A DNA stretch of 64,000 nucleotides, taken from NCBI GenBank assembly GCA_030180135.1, contig CM058230.1:62032580-62096579 (forward strand). The letters run 5' to 3'. This document shows positions 55,355-64,000 of this stretch, one piece after another. The DNA comes from Orychophragmus violaceus. Its lineage: Eukaryota; Streptophyta; Magnoliopsida; Brassicales; Brassicaceae. The stretch's first letter is position 1; each line of letters begins with the position of its first letter. The notes under the pieces are model-generated. The model was not told where the DNA came from. It saw only the letters and a list, made by a program, of their open reading frames with translations, and searched no databases. Both the position numbers and the translations under genes were made by a program.

Positions 55355-57112
55355 AACTGAAATTTAGAGATAAATAGAGTTTTAGTTATTTAGTTCATAA
55401 AAGAGTAATCTTAATAACTTATAAGAAAACTCGCATTGCATTCAAAATTTCTTTGTTTAACCTCATAAGAATGCAATGATTCCGAGACCCATGTTCAACT
55501 AAAACCAAAGTGGGCCACTGGCCGTCACCCGGAATTAGCTTTACTTGGTAAGCATGCACACAGCTAGTTATATCCATATAACTCTCGGTTGTGGATTGGG
55601 CCCAAGGCCCAATACACCAGATGTCTCAAGGCCCGGGACTCCCGATGGCCCAGTCAAGGAAACCAATCTCTTACAGCCAAATAATCACTAAAGTATGGGA
55701 CTCCCAATGAAATTAGTGACTATATACTACTTTACTTACGCAAAAACAGACACCTCACACTGTAAGCCATATCTGTAATTGAATAAGCGTTAAGTAGCTG
55801 ACAAGATTGGGCAAGACATCCAAGCTTGATATTGTTTTTGAGGATTTTAGGTTTCAATAGATTTCCTCCCAAAAATAGAAGATTACTATTTTGGAAACTT
55901 TCCATTTCAGGTAACTTACTAAATATGGAAACTTTCTATTTAGGGAAACCTACTATTTTTAGAAACTTTCTAAGTTTGAAACTTACTATTTCCAAAAATT
56001 TCCTAACATGCCAAAATTAGAAACTTCTAATATTAGAAGCTTTCTAATTTAATGTTTTATTAAAGTTTTGGATGAGTCACAAATTATAGGCCCAATTCTT
56101 GGCCCAAGACCACATAATTCCAATTGGCCCAATAATTTGACATAACCGAGTCGGTTCATTAATTCTGGTCCAAGACCAAATTAACTACTAAATCCAACTG
56201 GTTATTTACTAAACCAGACCAGCTCTAAATTATTTGGTCCAACCAAATCAAACTTAGACCAGCCTTCGGTTTAGGTTAAAATTCAATTTTTGAATTTAAA
56301 TCCGGTTTAACCAGAAATTAAATAATACCAATTGTATTAAATAATTTCCAGCAAACCGCGATTTGGGTTAACCGCTTAAACCATAATTATCAAGTCAATC
56401 TTTATAATTATTTCATAAAAAAAATCAACATGCGATTTTTCAATTGAACAATCGATTCACTTGATTCAACAATCGATTTGACTTTTCCAATTCGTTTTGT
56501 CCTATTCAGTAATCGACTTTGACTTTCAATGATATTCACTTTACGATCAGAATCATACAATCACTTAAAACAAACCTAATTATTAACAAAGTCAACTAGC
56601 CATTCCAAACCACTAAAGGACAAAACGACCGTGATAATTAATTAAACAATCATCGTTTCATGCTCGTTAATAAAACAAAACAAATCGATCATGACATACA
56701 CCAATTCGATTTTGACTTGTGATACTTAAAGTCCAATTTTTCTTTGAATTTACCAAATCGCTTGAACCATTAACAAATTAAATGATATCGTGCGATCGTA
56801 ATTCACATTCACTAAACAACAAACACGATATTGTTATTCAATTCAACATATCGATTCAATTATTAACGATCGCTTATGATTGACAATTCAACAATCGTTT
56901 CTTTTCATACACAAGACAAAAAACGATTTTGTCTTTACGAACCATATGATCGTTTCTTAATTATCAAACAATCGATTCATTCCAAGCAATGATACAAGCG
57001 ATTTCATATTAGGTTGTTTTACAAGTTCTAATCAAATTTCTTAAGCCAAATTCGATTCTTAACATTAAAACAACTTAAATATGATCCAAACAGCAAAAAC
57101 CTAACGACCTAG
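55355..57112 (-). other. Copia-D long leader
   Basis: 1.75 kb without coding sequence. It contains an AT-rich tract with many ATCGATT / AATCG repeats (56430-57060) and the GGAAACTTTCT minisatellite (about 55855-56050), the counterparts of the Copia-B leader tracts. Confidence 0.7.
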
Positions 57113-57125
57113 GCTCTGATACCAC

Positions 57126-57773
57126 TGAAGGATTATGTGAATTCATGGTGTAATTGTCAGGTTACATCCTAGCACATAATCATCTAGGATCTAGGTGATT
57201 TGCAGATGAATCATAAACAGATCAGATTCATTACCTTGTGATTGCAGCGGATTGATCAAAGGAATGAAGAGATCTGCAAGAGCTGATAGAAACCGGCTCC
57301 TCCTAGGTATCCACACTCTTACAAGCTATTGGATCAGGCTGCTAGACCAAGCTGGAATTGTCAGAGAGAGAGAGGACGGCTCAGCCTCAAAATCGCAGAT
57401 GGGGTATTGCCTTTGCCCTAGGCGCCATTCCTTTTCCTTATATGGGCCCAAGTTATTAAACTAATGGCCTATTAGGATTTTGGGCCCAAGACACAAATCA
57501 GACAAAAGCCTGTATTTTGTTTGGCCCAATTCTCTGTACAAATACAGTAAATGCCTTGCATCTTACCGTATTAATTCCTTGTTAACTTTCCCGTTAGCTA
57601 TGGTGTGTGACCCTTAGGGATCATACAATACTGGTAATAAGTCCTAAACTTATAGATCAAGAGCGGACTCTAGCAAGTCATCATGATCACCCAGTATTTA
57701 TGACTTATGTCTGATCTCGACACTTATCATACTTTCTAGAGATAGTACGGTAGATTTCAGGACATTCCCAACA
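57126..57773 (-). repeat. Copia-D 5' LTR (648 bp)
   Basis: Followed inward by the PBS (plus strand gctctgatacca at 57113-57124), the perfect initiator-Met type. Confidence 0.92.
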
Positions 57774-58842
57774 CGAACATGGTGGAGATTCGTAGCTGTA
57801 TGTGAGTCAGCCATCTCTGTGGTCATACTTTGTGATCCTTGTTTGATGTTCTTTGAGAGGGGGAACCGATTCTCATCAAAGACGACATGGCGCGACGTAT
57901 ATACTCTATTTGTGGCAACATCTAAGCATAGATACACACTCTGCGTAGTAGAGTATCTAACAAACACCCTGGTATGGATTTATCTTTTAGCTTGTGTTTG
58001 TTGTATGGTCGCAACCAATGGAAGCAGAGACTGCCAAAAACTCTAAGTTTCTGATAGTTCGGGGTCGCACCAAACAGCTTTGCATACGGAGATTGATTAC
58101 CAAGAACTGATGTTGGCAGCCTGTTAATCAAATATACCGCAGCCGTGAACGCAAAGACCCAATATTGCTTCGGCATCGACGCAGTAGAGAGCAGTGCAAG
58201 CCCAGTTTCTACAATGTGGCGATGCTTCCGTTCTGATATTCCATTATGTTTCGGAGTATGTGGTGGCGTCGTGCAGTGTGATATGCCACTTTCTTGTAAG
58301 TATTTGCAAAGAGCTACGTACTCACCACCATTATCGGAGTAGAGAGTGCCAATGCGGGTTTGGAAGTGGTTTTCAAGAATTGGTTTGAAGCTTTGGAAGA
58401 TTTCCTTTACTTGGGATTTCTGTTTCAGAAGGTAGAACCATGTATAACGAGTGAATAGATCAACAAACATAACATAATACTTATTGTTGTCTAGACCCGT
58501 GATCGGAGAAGTCCACACATCGCTAAAAAGATATTGTAAGGGACGATCAGAATGGAGAGTTGTTTAATTAAACGAAAGGTTATGACTTTTATCGATATTG
58601 CAGGGAGAACAAAGAGAATGTTTAGAAGTAGAATCTGAAACAGGTAAAGAAAAACGAGATAAAATGGTTTTGAGAAGAGGAGGTGATGGGTGGCCGAGGC
58701 GTGAATGCCATGATGCTAGAGATGTTTTCGGACTTGGGGAAGCAAAGAGAGTCTGAGGTTGTGTTCCACACATTGGCCACTCATATAACTCATTCTTGGT
58801 TCTGCCTTGAAGTAGAGGAATCCCCGTGCGAAGGTCCTTCAC
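57774..58842 (-). pseudogene. Copia-C integrase
   Basis: The GAG-pre-integrase region has SWHSRLGHPSPPLL and CSPCNIDKSHNLSF (HHCC zinc finger). An in-frame stop follows at about 58565. The catalytic core then shows D in SDVWTSP, D in LYSDNGGEY and E in HNGISERKHRHI, consistent with D,D-35-E. A frameshift near 57965 moves into the RYSTTQSVYLCLD frame. The coding sequence is then cut by Copia-D at 57773/57774 within the IN-RT linker. Confidence 0.85.
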
Positions 58843-60098
58843 CTGAAACGAGGCCGGGAAAATTCAACAGACACTTGATTAATATTACATAATTTGTAAA
58901 CTGAGATCAAGTTCTTATGAATGTCACACACATATAAGACTTTATGAAGCATAAGGTCTCGTAAATTAGAAGGTAAGGATGTGAAACCAGTGTGAGAGAT
59001 CATAAGAGGAGATCCATCATCAATGAGAACATCTTCACCGCCAGTGTATGGGTTGTGAAGAGCCAAGTTGGAGAGATCATTGGTGATGTGGTGGGTAGCG
59101 CCACTGTCAAGAAGCCAATTGTTAGCTTCATAGGGTGAAACTGCAGCAACGTTCGCACGTGGTTGCCATGGAGTAAATGGGCTTTGCTGCGGAGCAGACT
59201 GGTAACGTTGGGATGACTGGAGCTGCGGGCAACGTCGCGCACTATGTCCTTGAACGCTACAGATTTGGCAGCGATCCATGTATGGCTTGGACGGTTTGTT
59301 GTTGTAGGGCTGTTGTGGTCGGGATGCTTGCCACTGCGGGTTTGATCGAGGAGAAGATTTGTTGCCACAAGAGTCGTTGCAGGAGTAGTTGCGAGTAAAG
59401 GGTGCATTGGCAGTGACATGTGTGTTGACTGTGGAAGCTTCCGCTAGCAACTTCGATTCATAATTGATGAGGCGCTCATGGACTTCAGCTATCGTTGGTG
59501 GTGCATCCCCGCTTTCCACTTGATCAACAATCGGCTTGTACTCTTCAGGAAAGCCATCGAGAACATCTTAAATTTGGTCTTCATGGTCAAGGGGCTTACC
59601 GAGGAGAGCAAGTTGATCGAAGCGAGTAACCAGCCCTTGAAAGTAGTCATCAATTGGTTTGGTCCCCTTTTCCCAGACTTTGAGGTTATCCTTAAGCTGT
59701 CGTATGTGACCATGAGTGGGTTTCGCATACGTATTTGCGAGTATGCTCCAAATCTCAGCCAACATTGTTGCCCGAGACACAATCGGTTGGATTGAGGTGG
59801 ATATTGCTCCAAGCAAGGCACTAAATATCAGTTTATGTTGGCGTTTCCAAAAGGAGTACGCTGGATTGACAACCGTTGTGTAGTTGTCAACGTTCGTTGC
59901 AGCTAGGATGACGACATAACCATCGAGATATCCCGTAAGATAGTAACCATCAATGAGGGCGTGGATCTGTAGACTCCACATGAGGTAGTTGGTTGTGGTG
60001 CATTTTGTGACATTAGAGGTGTTGATGATGAAGAGTGGTTGGTTGTTGACATTGATGATTTCAGTGTTGGAGGTTTGGTTGGTTTGTGGCATGGCCAT
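58839..60098 (-). pseudogene. Copia-C gag and protease
   Basis: Starts MAMPQTNQTSNTE (60098). The Gag core has NYLMWSLQIHALIDGY and SISTSIQPIVSRA-like segments. One in-frame TAA at 59568-59570 interrupts it and the frame resumes at once. A CQICSVQGHSARRC zinc knuckle and a protease with LLDSGATHHIT follow. A one-base deletion in a T run near 58855 shifts the frame before the pre-integrase region. Otherwise the sequence is well preserved. Confidence 0.85.
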
Positions 60099-60173
60099 CG
60101 TGAGAGAGTATGACGGCCGAGATCGAATTCGAATTTTTTTAGGGGTTTTGGGATATCGAAAGCTCCTATACCA

Positions 60174-60299
60174 TATAGGATTGAAGGCTTGAAAAATATC
60201 GATGTAATGTTTACAAATATTTATACATTGTAGACATAAAGTAGGGCTTCCCTAACTATACAAGTTTTGCACATTAGACCCTTATACTAATCCCTTACA
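60174..60299 (-). repeat. Copia-C 5' LTR (126 bp)
   Basis: Plus-strand TATAGGATTG...CCCTTACA followed by the TSD ggaat, with the PBS on its inner side. Confidence 0.88.
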
Positions 60300-60304
60300 G
60301 GAAT

Positions 60305-60707
60305 AACATACATAGTAGAAGGTAACAAAACTTATCTTTCTAATTCTTTATAGTTTCGACATTTTATTTTCCCTTTTAGATGTGATTGTTCATCTTGATC
60401 CTCAATTATATATTACAAAGTTCCAATTCTATTCTTGCTCTTTCCTTAATAATGATTCTAGATTAATAAGCTACTAATTTGTGATTTCTACAGAATTTTG
60501 GATCGCTTAAGCCATCTCTTACCTTTTTTTTTTTTTCCATGGTTGATCATGAAATTCTTAATACCAGAACTTTAAAAGGGTTTGTAACTCTGTTTGCTTG
60601 GATTTTCTTTTGTTATTTTTCCATCAACTTTATAGGTTTATAGGAGATGGAAATAAGCTAGGGAAATTATGACTCTTCTGTTATAAAGGGAAATAACCTA
60701 AGATTAT
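60305..60707. other. Sequence between Copia-C and Copia-E
   Basis: AT-rich, no ORF, a T run at 60522-60536. Nothing further seen. Confidence 0.5.
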
Positions 60708-61050
60708 TGTTGGGCTTTGGTGATGAAAATAATTAGTTATGACTTGGCCCGCGACAGGGTATATCATTTAGGAACGGGCTTGTTTCTATTGGGCTAAGGT
60801 TTAGTTTAACCTACTTATCCTTGTAATAGACTTAGTATATAAAGCTAAGCATGTGTGGGATTAGGGTAAGCCGTATTTAGAGAGATTGAGAGAAACTCTT
60901 AAGCTTGTAATCTGTGGTGATAGTGGATTACTGGAAAGCTCCAGGCCGAGACGTAGGATCACATATCGTGATCTGAACTCGTTAAATCTATGTGTTCTTT
61001 TTACTTTCTTGCTCAAACAAACAAACAGAAGTGAGATCCAAATCTCTACA
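60708..61050 (+). repeat. Copia-E 5' LTR (343 bp)
   Basis: Starts TGTTGGGCTTTGG and ends AATCTCTACA. A TATA-like TATATAAAGC at 60836-60845 is followed by a leader. The partner LTR is outside the window, so length is judged from TG...CA and the PBS. Confidence 0.75.
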
Positions 61051-61053
61051 AAG

Positions 61054-61065
61054 TGGTATCAGAGC
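61054..61065 (+). other. Copia-E primer-binding site
   Basis: tggtatcagagc, initiator-Met tRNA type, three bases after the LTR. Confidence 0.9.
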
Positions 61066-61223
61066 GAGGTGTGAAGCTTCGGGAGCAAGAGCAGAGTTAA
61101 TTCGGTAAGGTTTTCTTCTCTGAATCGCGACTAAGGAACAATAGTCGACGAGGTTTAGATTCGGTTTCAGATTGTTGTGGGTGACGGCTAGGGTTCAAAG
61201 GTTGTTCACGGTTTCTGGGCTTC

Positions 61224-61302
61224 GTGTCGATCGACACATGATTTGCATCGATCGACACACGGTTTGAGCATCGATCGACACTCGGTTTGAATCGATCGAC
61301 AC
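61224..61302. repeat. Four-unit palindrome array in Copia-E leader
   Basis: GTGTCGATCGACAC (61224), GCATCGATCGACAC (61245), GCATCGATCGACAC (61268) and GAATCGATCGACAC (61289). Spacings are 21, 23 and 21 bp. It ends 34 bp before the likely gag start. Confidence 0.92.
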
Positions 61303-61335
61303 TCTGCGACAGTGACTGGTTTATTTTTGGCTATC

Positions 61336-63978
61336 ATGGATAAGTCAGCAAAGGTGAAGATTGCTACGTTTGATGGTCAGGGAGATTTCTCTATGTGGAA
61401 GAAGAGGATGTTAGCTCACTTGTCGATCCTTGGTTTAAAGGATGATTTGTCAGAAACACCAACACCGTCAAAGCTGACGATTAAGAAGGATGAGTCTAAA
61501 GATGCCTTTGAAGAAAGGGTTCAGCTAGAAGAGGCTAAGAAAGAGGAGCGAGCTGAGAAAGCGATGAACGTGTTGATCCTCAATCTGGGGGATCATGTCC
61601 TTCGAAAATTGGAGGAGTGCAAGACTGCAGCTGCGATTTGGATAGCTCTGGAAAGGCTATACAATACGAAGACTCTGCCGAGTCGGATTCATCTGCAACA
61701 TCAGTTCTATACATTCAAGATGGTGGAGTCAAAGTCGATAGATCAGAATGTCGACGATTTCTTGAAGATTGTATTAGATCTGTGTTGTGTGAAGGTGTCT
61801 GTTACAGATGAAGTACAAGCCATACTTCTTCTGAGTTCTTTGCCATCGCATTATGATTCTCTGAAGGAGACATTGAAGTATGGTAGAGACACTCTCTCTA
61901 TGGATGATGTGATAAATGTAGCAAAGTCGAAGGAAATTGAGCTTAAAGAGAAGGGTATAACAAATTCTCAGAAGCTTGGAAATGCGTATTTGGCTCGTGG
62001 AAGATCAGAGTTCAGGAAGTCTGGACAGAGATCAGATAAGAGCAGATCATGGTCAAAGTCAGGATCAAGATTGACCTGTTGGTACTGCAAGAAGGAAGGA
62101 CATAAGAAGGCTGATTGTTATGCTAGGAAAAAGAGCATGGGCGATGATGAAAACGATGATGCAGCAGTGGTAATTGATGAATCAGCTGGTGTCGATGCTT
62201 TAACAGTCTCTAAAAACTGGCATCAAGAGAGGTGCGTGATTGATTCAGGATGTTCTTATCACATGACCTCAAGGAGAGACTGGTTCGATACGTTTGAGGT
62301 CCTTACATCAGGAAAAGTGCTACTGGGGAACGACTATTCTGTTGGGGTTAAGGGAATAGGTTCCATTAACATCAAAGCACATGGTGGCACGGTGAAGACA
62401 TTGATTAATGTTAGGTACATTCCCGAGCTGAAAAGGAATCTGATATCTACAAGTACGTTAGATAAGCTGGGATTTGATCATGCTGGTGGGAAAGGGAAGA
62501 CAAGGTTCTACAAGAACGGGAAGTTAGCTCTTCAAGGTTCCCTGACTGGTTCTCTGTATCTGCTAGATGGTGAGACTGTAGTAGGACAGTCAAACAGTGT
62601 TGTCTCCAAGAAGGTTGCCAACGACAAAACAGTTTTGTGGCATAGAAGATTGGGACACATGAGTATGAAGAACTTGATGATTCTGGTCAAAAGGGGCATC
62701 ATTGACAAAAGAAGGATTGGAGCCATGGATTTCTGTGAAAGTTGTGTGATGGGGAAGCATAAGAAGCTGAGTTTTCACATTGGAAAGCACAATTCAGGAG
62801 AGGCATTGAAGTATGCACATGCAGACCTTTGGGGGTCTCCATCAGTGACTCCAAGCTTGTCAGGTAAACAGTATTTTCTGTCTATCATTGATGATTACAC
62901 TAGGAAAGTGTGGGTGTTCTTCTTAGCAGCAAAGAGTGAAGCTTTCACCAAGTTTTGTGAGTGGAAGAAGCTAGTTGAGAATCAGATTAGCAAGAAGGTG
63001 AAGTGTCTGAGAACTGATAATGGGTTGGAATTCTGTAACAAGGAGTTTGATGGGTTCTGCAGACAACACGATATTGAGAGGCACAAGACGTGTGCTTATA
63101 CTCCACAGCAAAATGGAGTAGCTGAACGCATGAATAGGACTATCATGGAGAAAGTGCGTTGTATCTTGGATGAGAGTGGCTTGGGTGAAGAGTTCTGGGC
63201 TGAGGCGGTTAGCACAGCTGTATATCAGATCAACAGGAGTCCCTCATCAGCTTTAGATGGCAACATTCATGAAGAACTATGGTTGGGAAGAAAGCCTGGT
63301 TACAAGCATCTTAGAAGATTTGGTTCATTGGTCTATGTACATGTAGATCAAGGGAAGTTGAAACCAAGAGCAATGAAAGGAGTTTTCATTAGCTATGAAA
63401 GATGTGTGATTAGCAGGAATGTGGTGTTTGTAGAAGAAAGAGTCTACAAGGATCTGAAAAAGAGTGTTTCGGCGTCAGAAACAAAGCTGCAGGATTCGAC
63501 TGCAGGTGGAGCATCGATCGACACACTGGCGGATGTCGATCGACACGAGATCGATGAGTGCATCGATCGACACATACCCCATGTCGATCGACAAAATGCG
63601 ACTGTCGATCAACAGACAGAGTCTGAGACAGCAATTCCGGATTTTGAAGGCCAAGGAGAAGGTTCGTCTTCAGGTGGAGTTGTGGGAGGTCAAGTTTCAG
63701 ATGATATACCTCAGGATGATTACATATTGTCTCGAGATCGGATGAGAAGAGAGTCAAAGCTTCCTGCGCATTTAAAAGACTATGATTTGGCGAGTTTTGC
63801 CTTGATAGCTGCTGTTGAGATGAGTTCTGAAGAACCAAGATATTATCAGGAAGCAATTGAAAGTAGGGATAAAACTTTCTGGAATGGAGGTATGGATGAA
63901 GAAATGAGTTCTCTGGAGAAGAACAAGACCTGGAGGTTAGTCAAAAGGCCTCAAGGAAGAAAAGTAATTGGTTGCTAG
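61336..63978 (+). CDS. Copia-E gag-pol polyprotein, 5' part, open to one stop in RT
   Basis: I chose ATG 61336 (MDKSAKVKIATFDGQGDF), the usual Copia gag start; an in-frame ATG at 61312 is also possible. Gag covers residues 1-240, with a CCHC knuckle CWYCKKEGHKKADC at 248-261. The protease has VIDSGCSYHMT (Asp303). The integrase HHCC finger starts at His436 (HRRLGHMSMKNL ... CESCVMGK). The catalytic triad is Asp497 (ADLWGSP), Asp561 (RTDNGLEF) and Glu597 (NGVAERMNRT), a D,D-35-E spacing. An IDRH-type repeat at 726-760 fills the IN-RT linker. RT begins (WNGGMDEEMSSLEKNKTWRL), but a TAG at 63976 falls where Lys or Arg is expected before WVYKLK. Apart from that stop it looks functional. Confidence 0.88.
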   Translation: MDKSAKVKIATFDGQGDFSMWKKRMLAHLSILGLKDDLSETPTPSKLTIKKDESKDAFEERVQLEEAKKEERAEKAMNVLILNLGDHVLRKLEECKTAAAIWIALERLYNTKTLPSRIHLQHQFYTFKMVESKSIDQNVDDFLKIVLDLCCVKVSVTDEVQAILLLSSLPSHYDSLKETLKYGRDTLSMDDVINVAKSKEIELKEKGITNSQKLGNAYLARGRSEFRKSGQRSDKSRSWSKSGSRLTCWYCKKEGHKKADCYARKKSMGDDENDDAAVVIDESAGVDALTVSKNWHQERCVIDSGCSYHMTSRRDWFDTFEVLTSGKVLLGNDYSVGVKGIGSINIKAHGGTVKTLINVRYIPELKRNLISTSTLDKLGFDHAGGKGKTRFYKNGKLALQGSLTGSLYLLDGETVVGQSNSVVSKKVANDKTVLWHRRLGHMSMKNLMILVKRGIIDKRRIGAMDFCESCVMGKHKKLSFHIGKHNSGEALKYAHADLWGSPSVTPSLSGKQYFLSIIDDYTRKVWVFFLAAKSEAFTKFCEWKKLVENQISKKVKCLRTDNGLEFCNKEFDGFCRQHDIERHKTCAYTPQQNGVAERMNRTIMEKVRCILDESGLGEEFWAEAVSTAVYQINRSPSSALDGNIHEELWLGRKPGYKHLRRFGSLVYVHVDQGKLKPRAMKGVFISYERCVISRNVVFVEERVYKDLKKSVSASETKLQDSTAGGASIDTLADVDRHEIDECIDRHIPHVDRQNATVDQQTESETAIPDFEGQGEGSSSGGVVGGQVSDDIPQDDYILSRDRMRRESKLPAHLKDYDLASFALIAAVEMSSEEPRYYQEAIESRDKTFWNGGMDEEMSSLEKNKTWRLVKRPQGRKVIGC
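63511..63615. repeat. Five-unit palindrome array inside Copia-E pol
   Basis: TCGATC cores at 63514, 63536, 63563, 63584 and 63605, in GCATCGATCGACAC, ATGTCGATCGACAC, GCATCGATCGACAC, ATGTCGATCGACAA and CTGTCGATCAACAG. Spacings are 22, 27, 21 and 21 bp. It lies in the tolerant linker between integrase and RT. Confidence 0.92.
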
Positions 63979-64000
63979 TGGGTATACAAGTTGAAGCCAG

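Larger units (their letters stand above)
50457..57773 (-). mobile_element. Copia-D: Ty1/copia element nested in Copia-C
   Basis: LTRs of 648 bp each (50457-51104 and 57126-57773) are almost identical. The perfect TSD is cgaac (50452-50456 and 57774-57778). The PBS is at 57113-57124 and the PPT at 51105-51117. Gag is near intact with one nonsense change; pol is decayed like Copia-B. LTR identity argues for recent insertion despite the dead pol, so it was mobilised in trans. Confidence 0.93.
48299..60299 (-). mobile_element. Copia-C: short-LTR Ty1/copia element interrupted by Copia-D
   Basis: LTRs of 126 bp (48299-48424 and 60174-60299) start TGTAAGGGATTAG on the minus strand. The perfect TSD is ggaat (48294-48298 and 60300-60304). 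The PBS at 60162-60173 reads tggtataggagc on the minus strand, a variant of the initiator-Met type. The PPT is at 48425-48440. Without Copia-D it is about 4.7 kb, the normal length for a complete Copia element, and gag-PR-IN-RT-RH are all present with a handful of lesions. Confidence 0.92.
60708..64000 (+). mobile_element. Copia-E: nearly intact Ty1/copia element, cut by the window edge
   Basis: 5' LTR 60708-61050, PBS, a short leader with a palindrome array, and one long gag-pol frame up to 63978. The RT, RNase H and 3' LTR lie beyond the window. It is unrelated in LTR and gag sequence to Copia-A/B/D and Copia-C. Confidence 0.88.

Noticed and set aside
1..64000. tRNA, rRNA or small RNA genes
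   Set aside because: I saw no cloverleaf with A and B boxes, and no rRNA segment. The tRNA-like matches are primer-binding sites of about 12-18 nt.

Overview
The window is plant nuclear DNA from a transposon-dominated region, most likely of a Brassicaceae species. The evidence is one intact intron-containing gene for a predicted chloroplast protein (matching my recollection of the Arabidopsis At4g37920 family), a housekeeping-type plant promoter, plant initiator-Met tRNA primer-binding sites, and Copia, Tat/Athila-type Gypsy, MULE and hAT elements. Names such as Copia-A or Gypsy-B are labels for this window only. Family calls come from reading motifs; no database was searched.

Layout. 1-4357: decayed Copia-A, cut by the window edge, ending in a 744-bp LTR. 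4358-12814: Gypsy-A on the minus strand (gag-protease only), split by a pol-less Athila-like element at 6357-11495 (TSD gagaa). 12815-15594: flank with a PAH-like gene fragment and the left part of a hAT-like element. 15607-20990: a tandem second copy of 3974-15594 without the Athila-like insertion and with a 1.1-kb deletion. In this copy the hAT-like element is complete (20037-21157, TSD catataaa). 21208-22875: the only intact host gene, minus strand, six exons, 405 codons. 23080-27777: a MULE (TSD aaaaataaa) with a dead transposase; its left terminal repeat is split by a poly-A retroposon. 28757-47148: Tat-type Gypsy-B (TSD aagat). It carries a decayed antisense gene with its own promoter, a solo Athila-like LTR (TSD agtat), and Copia-B (39267-46498) lodged at the first bases of its 3' LTR. 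48299-60299: Copia-C (minus, TSD ggaat) interrupted by Copia-D (50457-57773, minus, TSD cgaac). 60708-64000: Copia-E, nearly intact, running off the right edge.

The genes do not form a pathway; this is a record of nested and tandem events. Order by containment: Gypsy-A, then Copia-A, then tandem duplication, then the Athila-like insertion; Gypsy-B before the solo LTR and Copia-B; Copia-C before Copia-D.

The most unusual signal is a 14-bp palindrome, GTGTCGATCGACAC or GCATCGATCGACAC. I count about 31 copies in clusters with roughly 21-bp spacing. The clusters occur in at least three otherwise unrelated LTR-element families: in U3 just upstream of TATA-like boxes, in a 5' leader, and inside coding regions, where the motif is read in different frames. 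This points to selection or copying at the DNA level. The second signal is the independently promoted antisense gene of Gypsy-B. The third is a hAT-like element carrying a minisatellite whose unit contains an E2F-type site.
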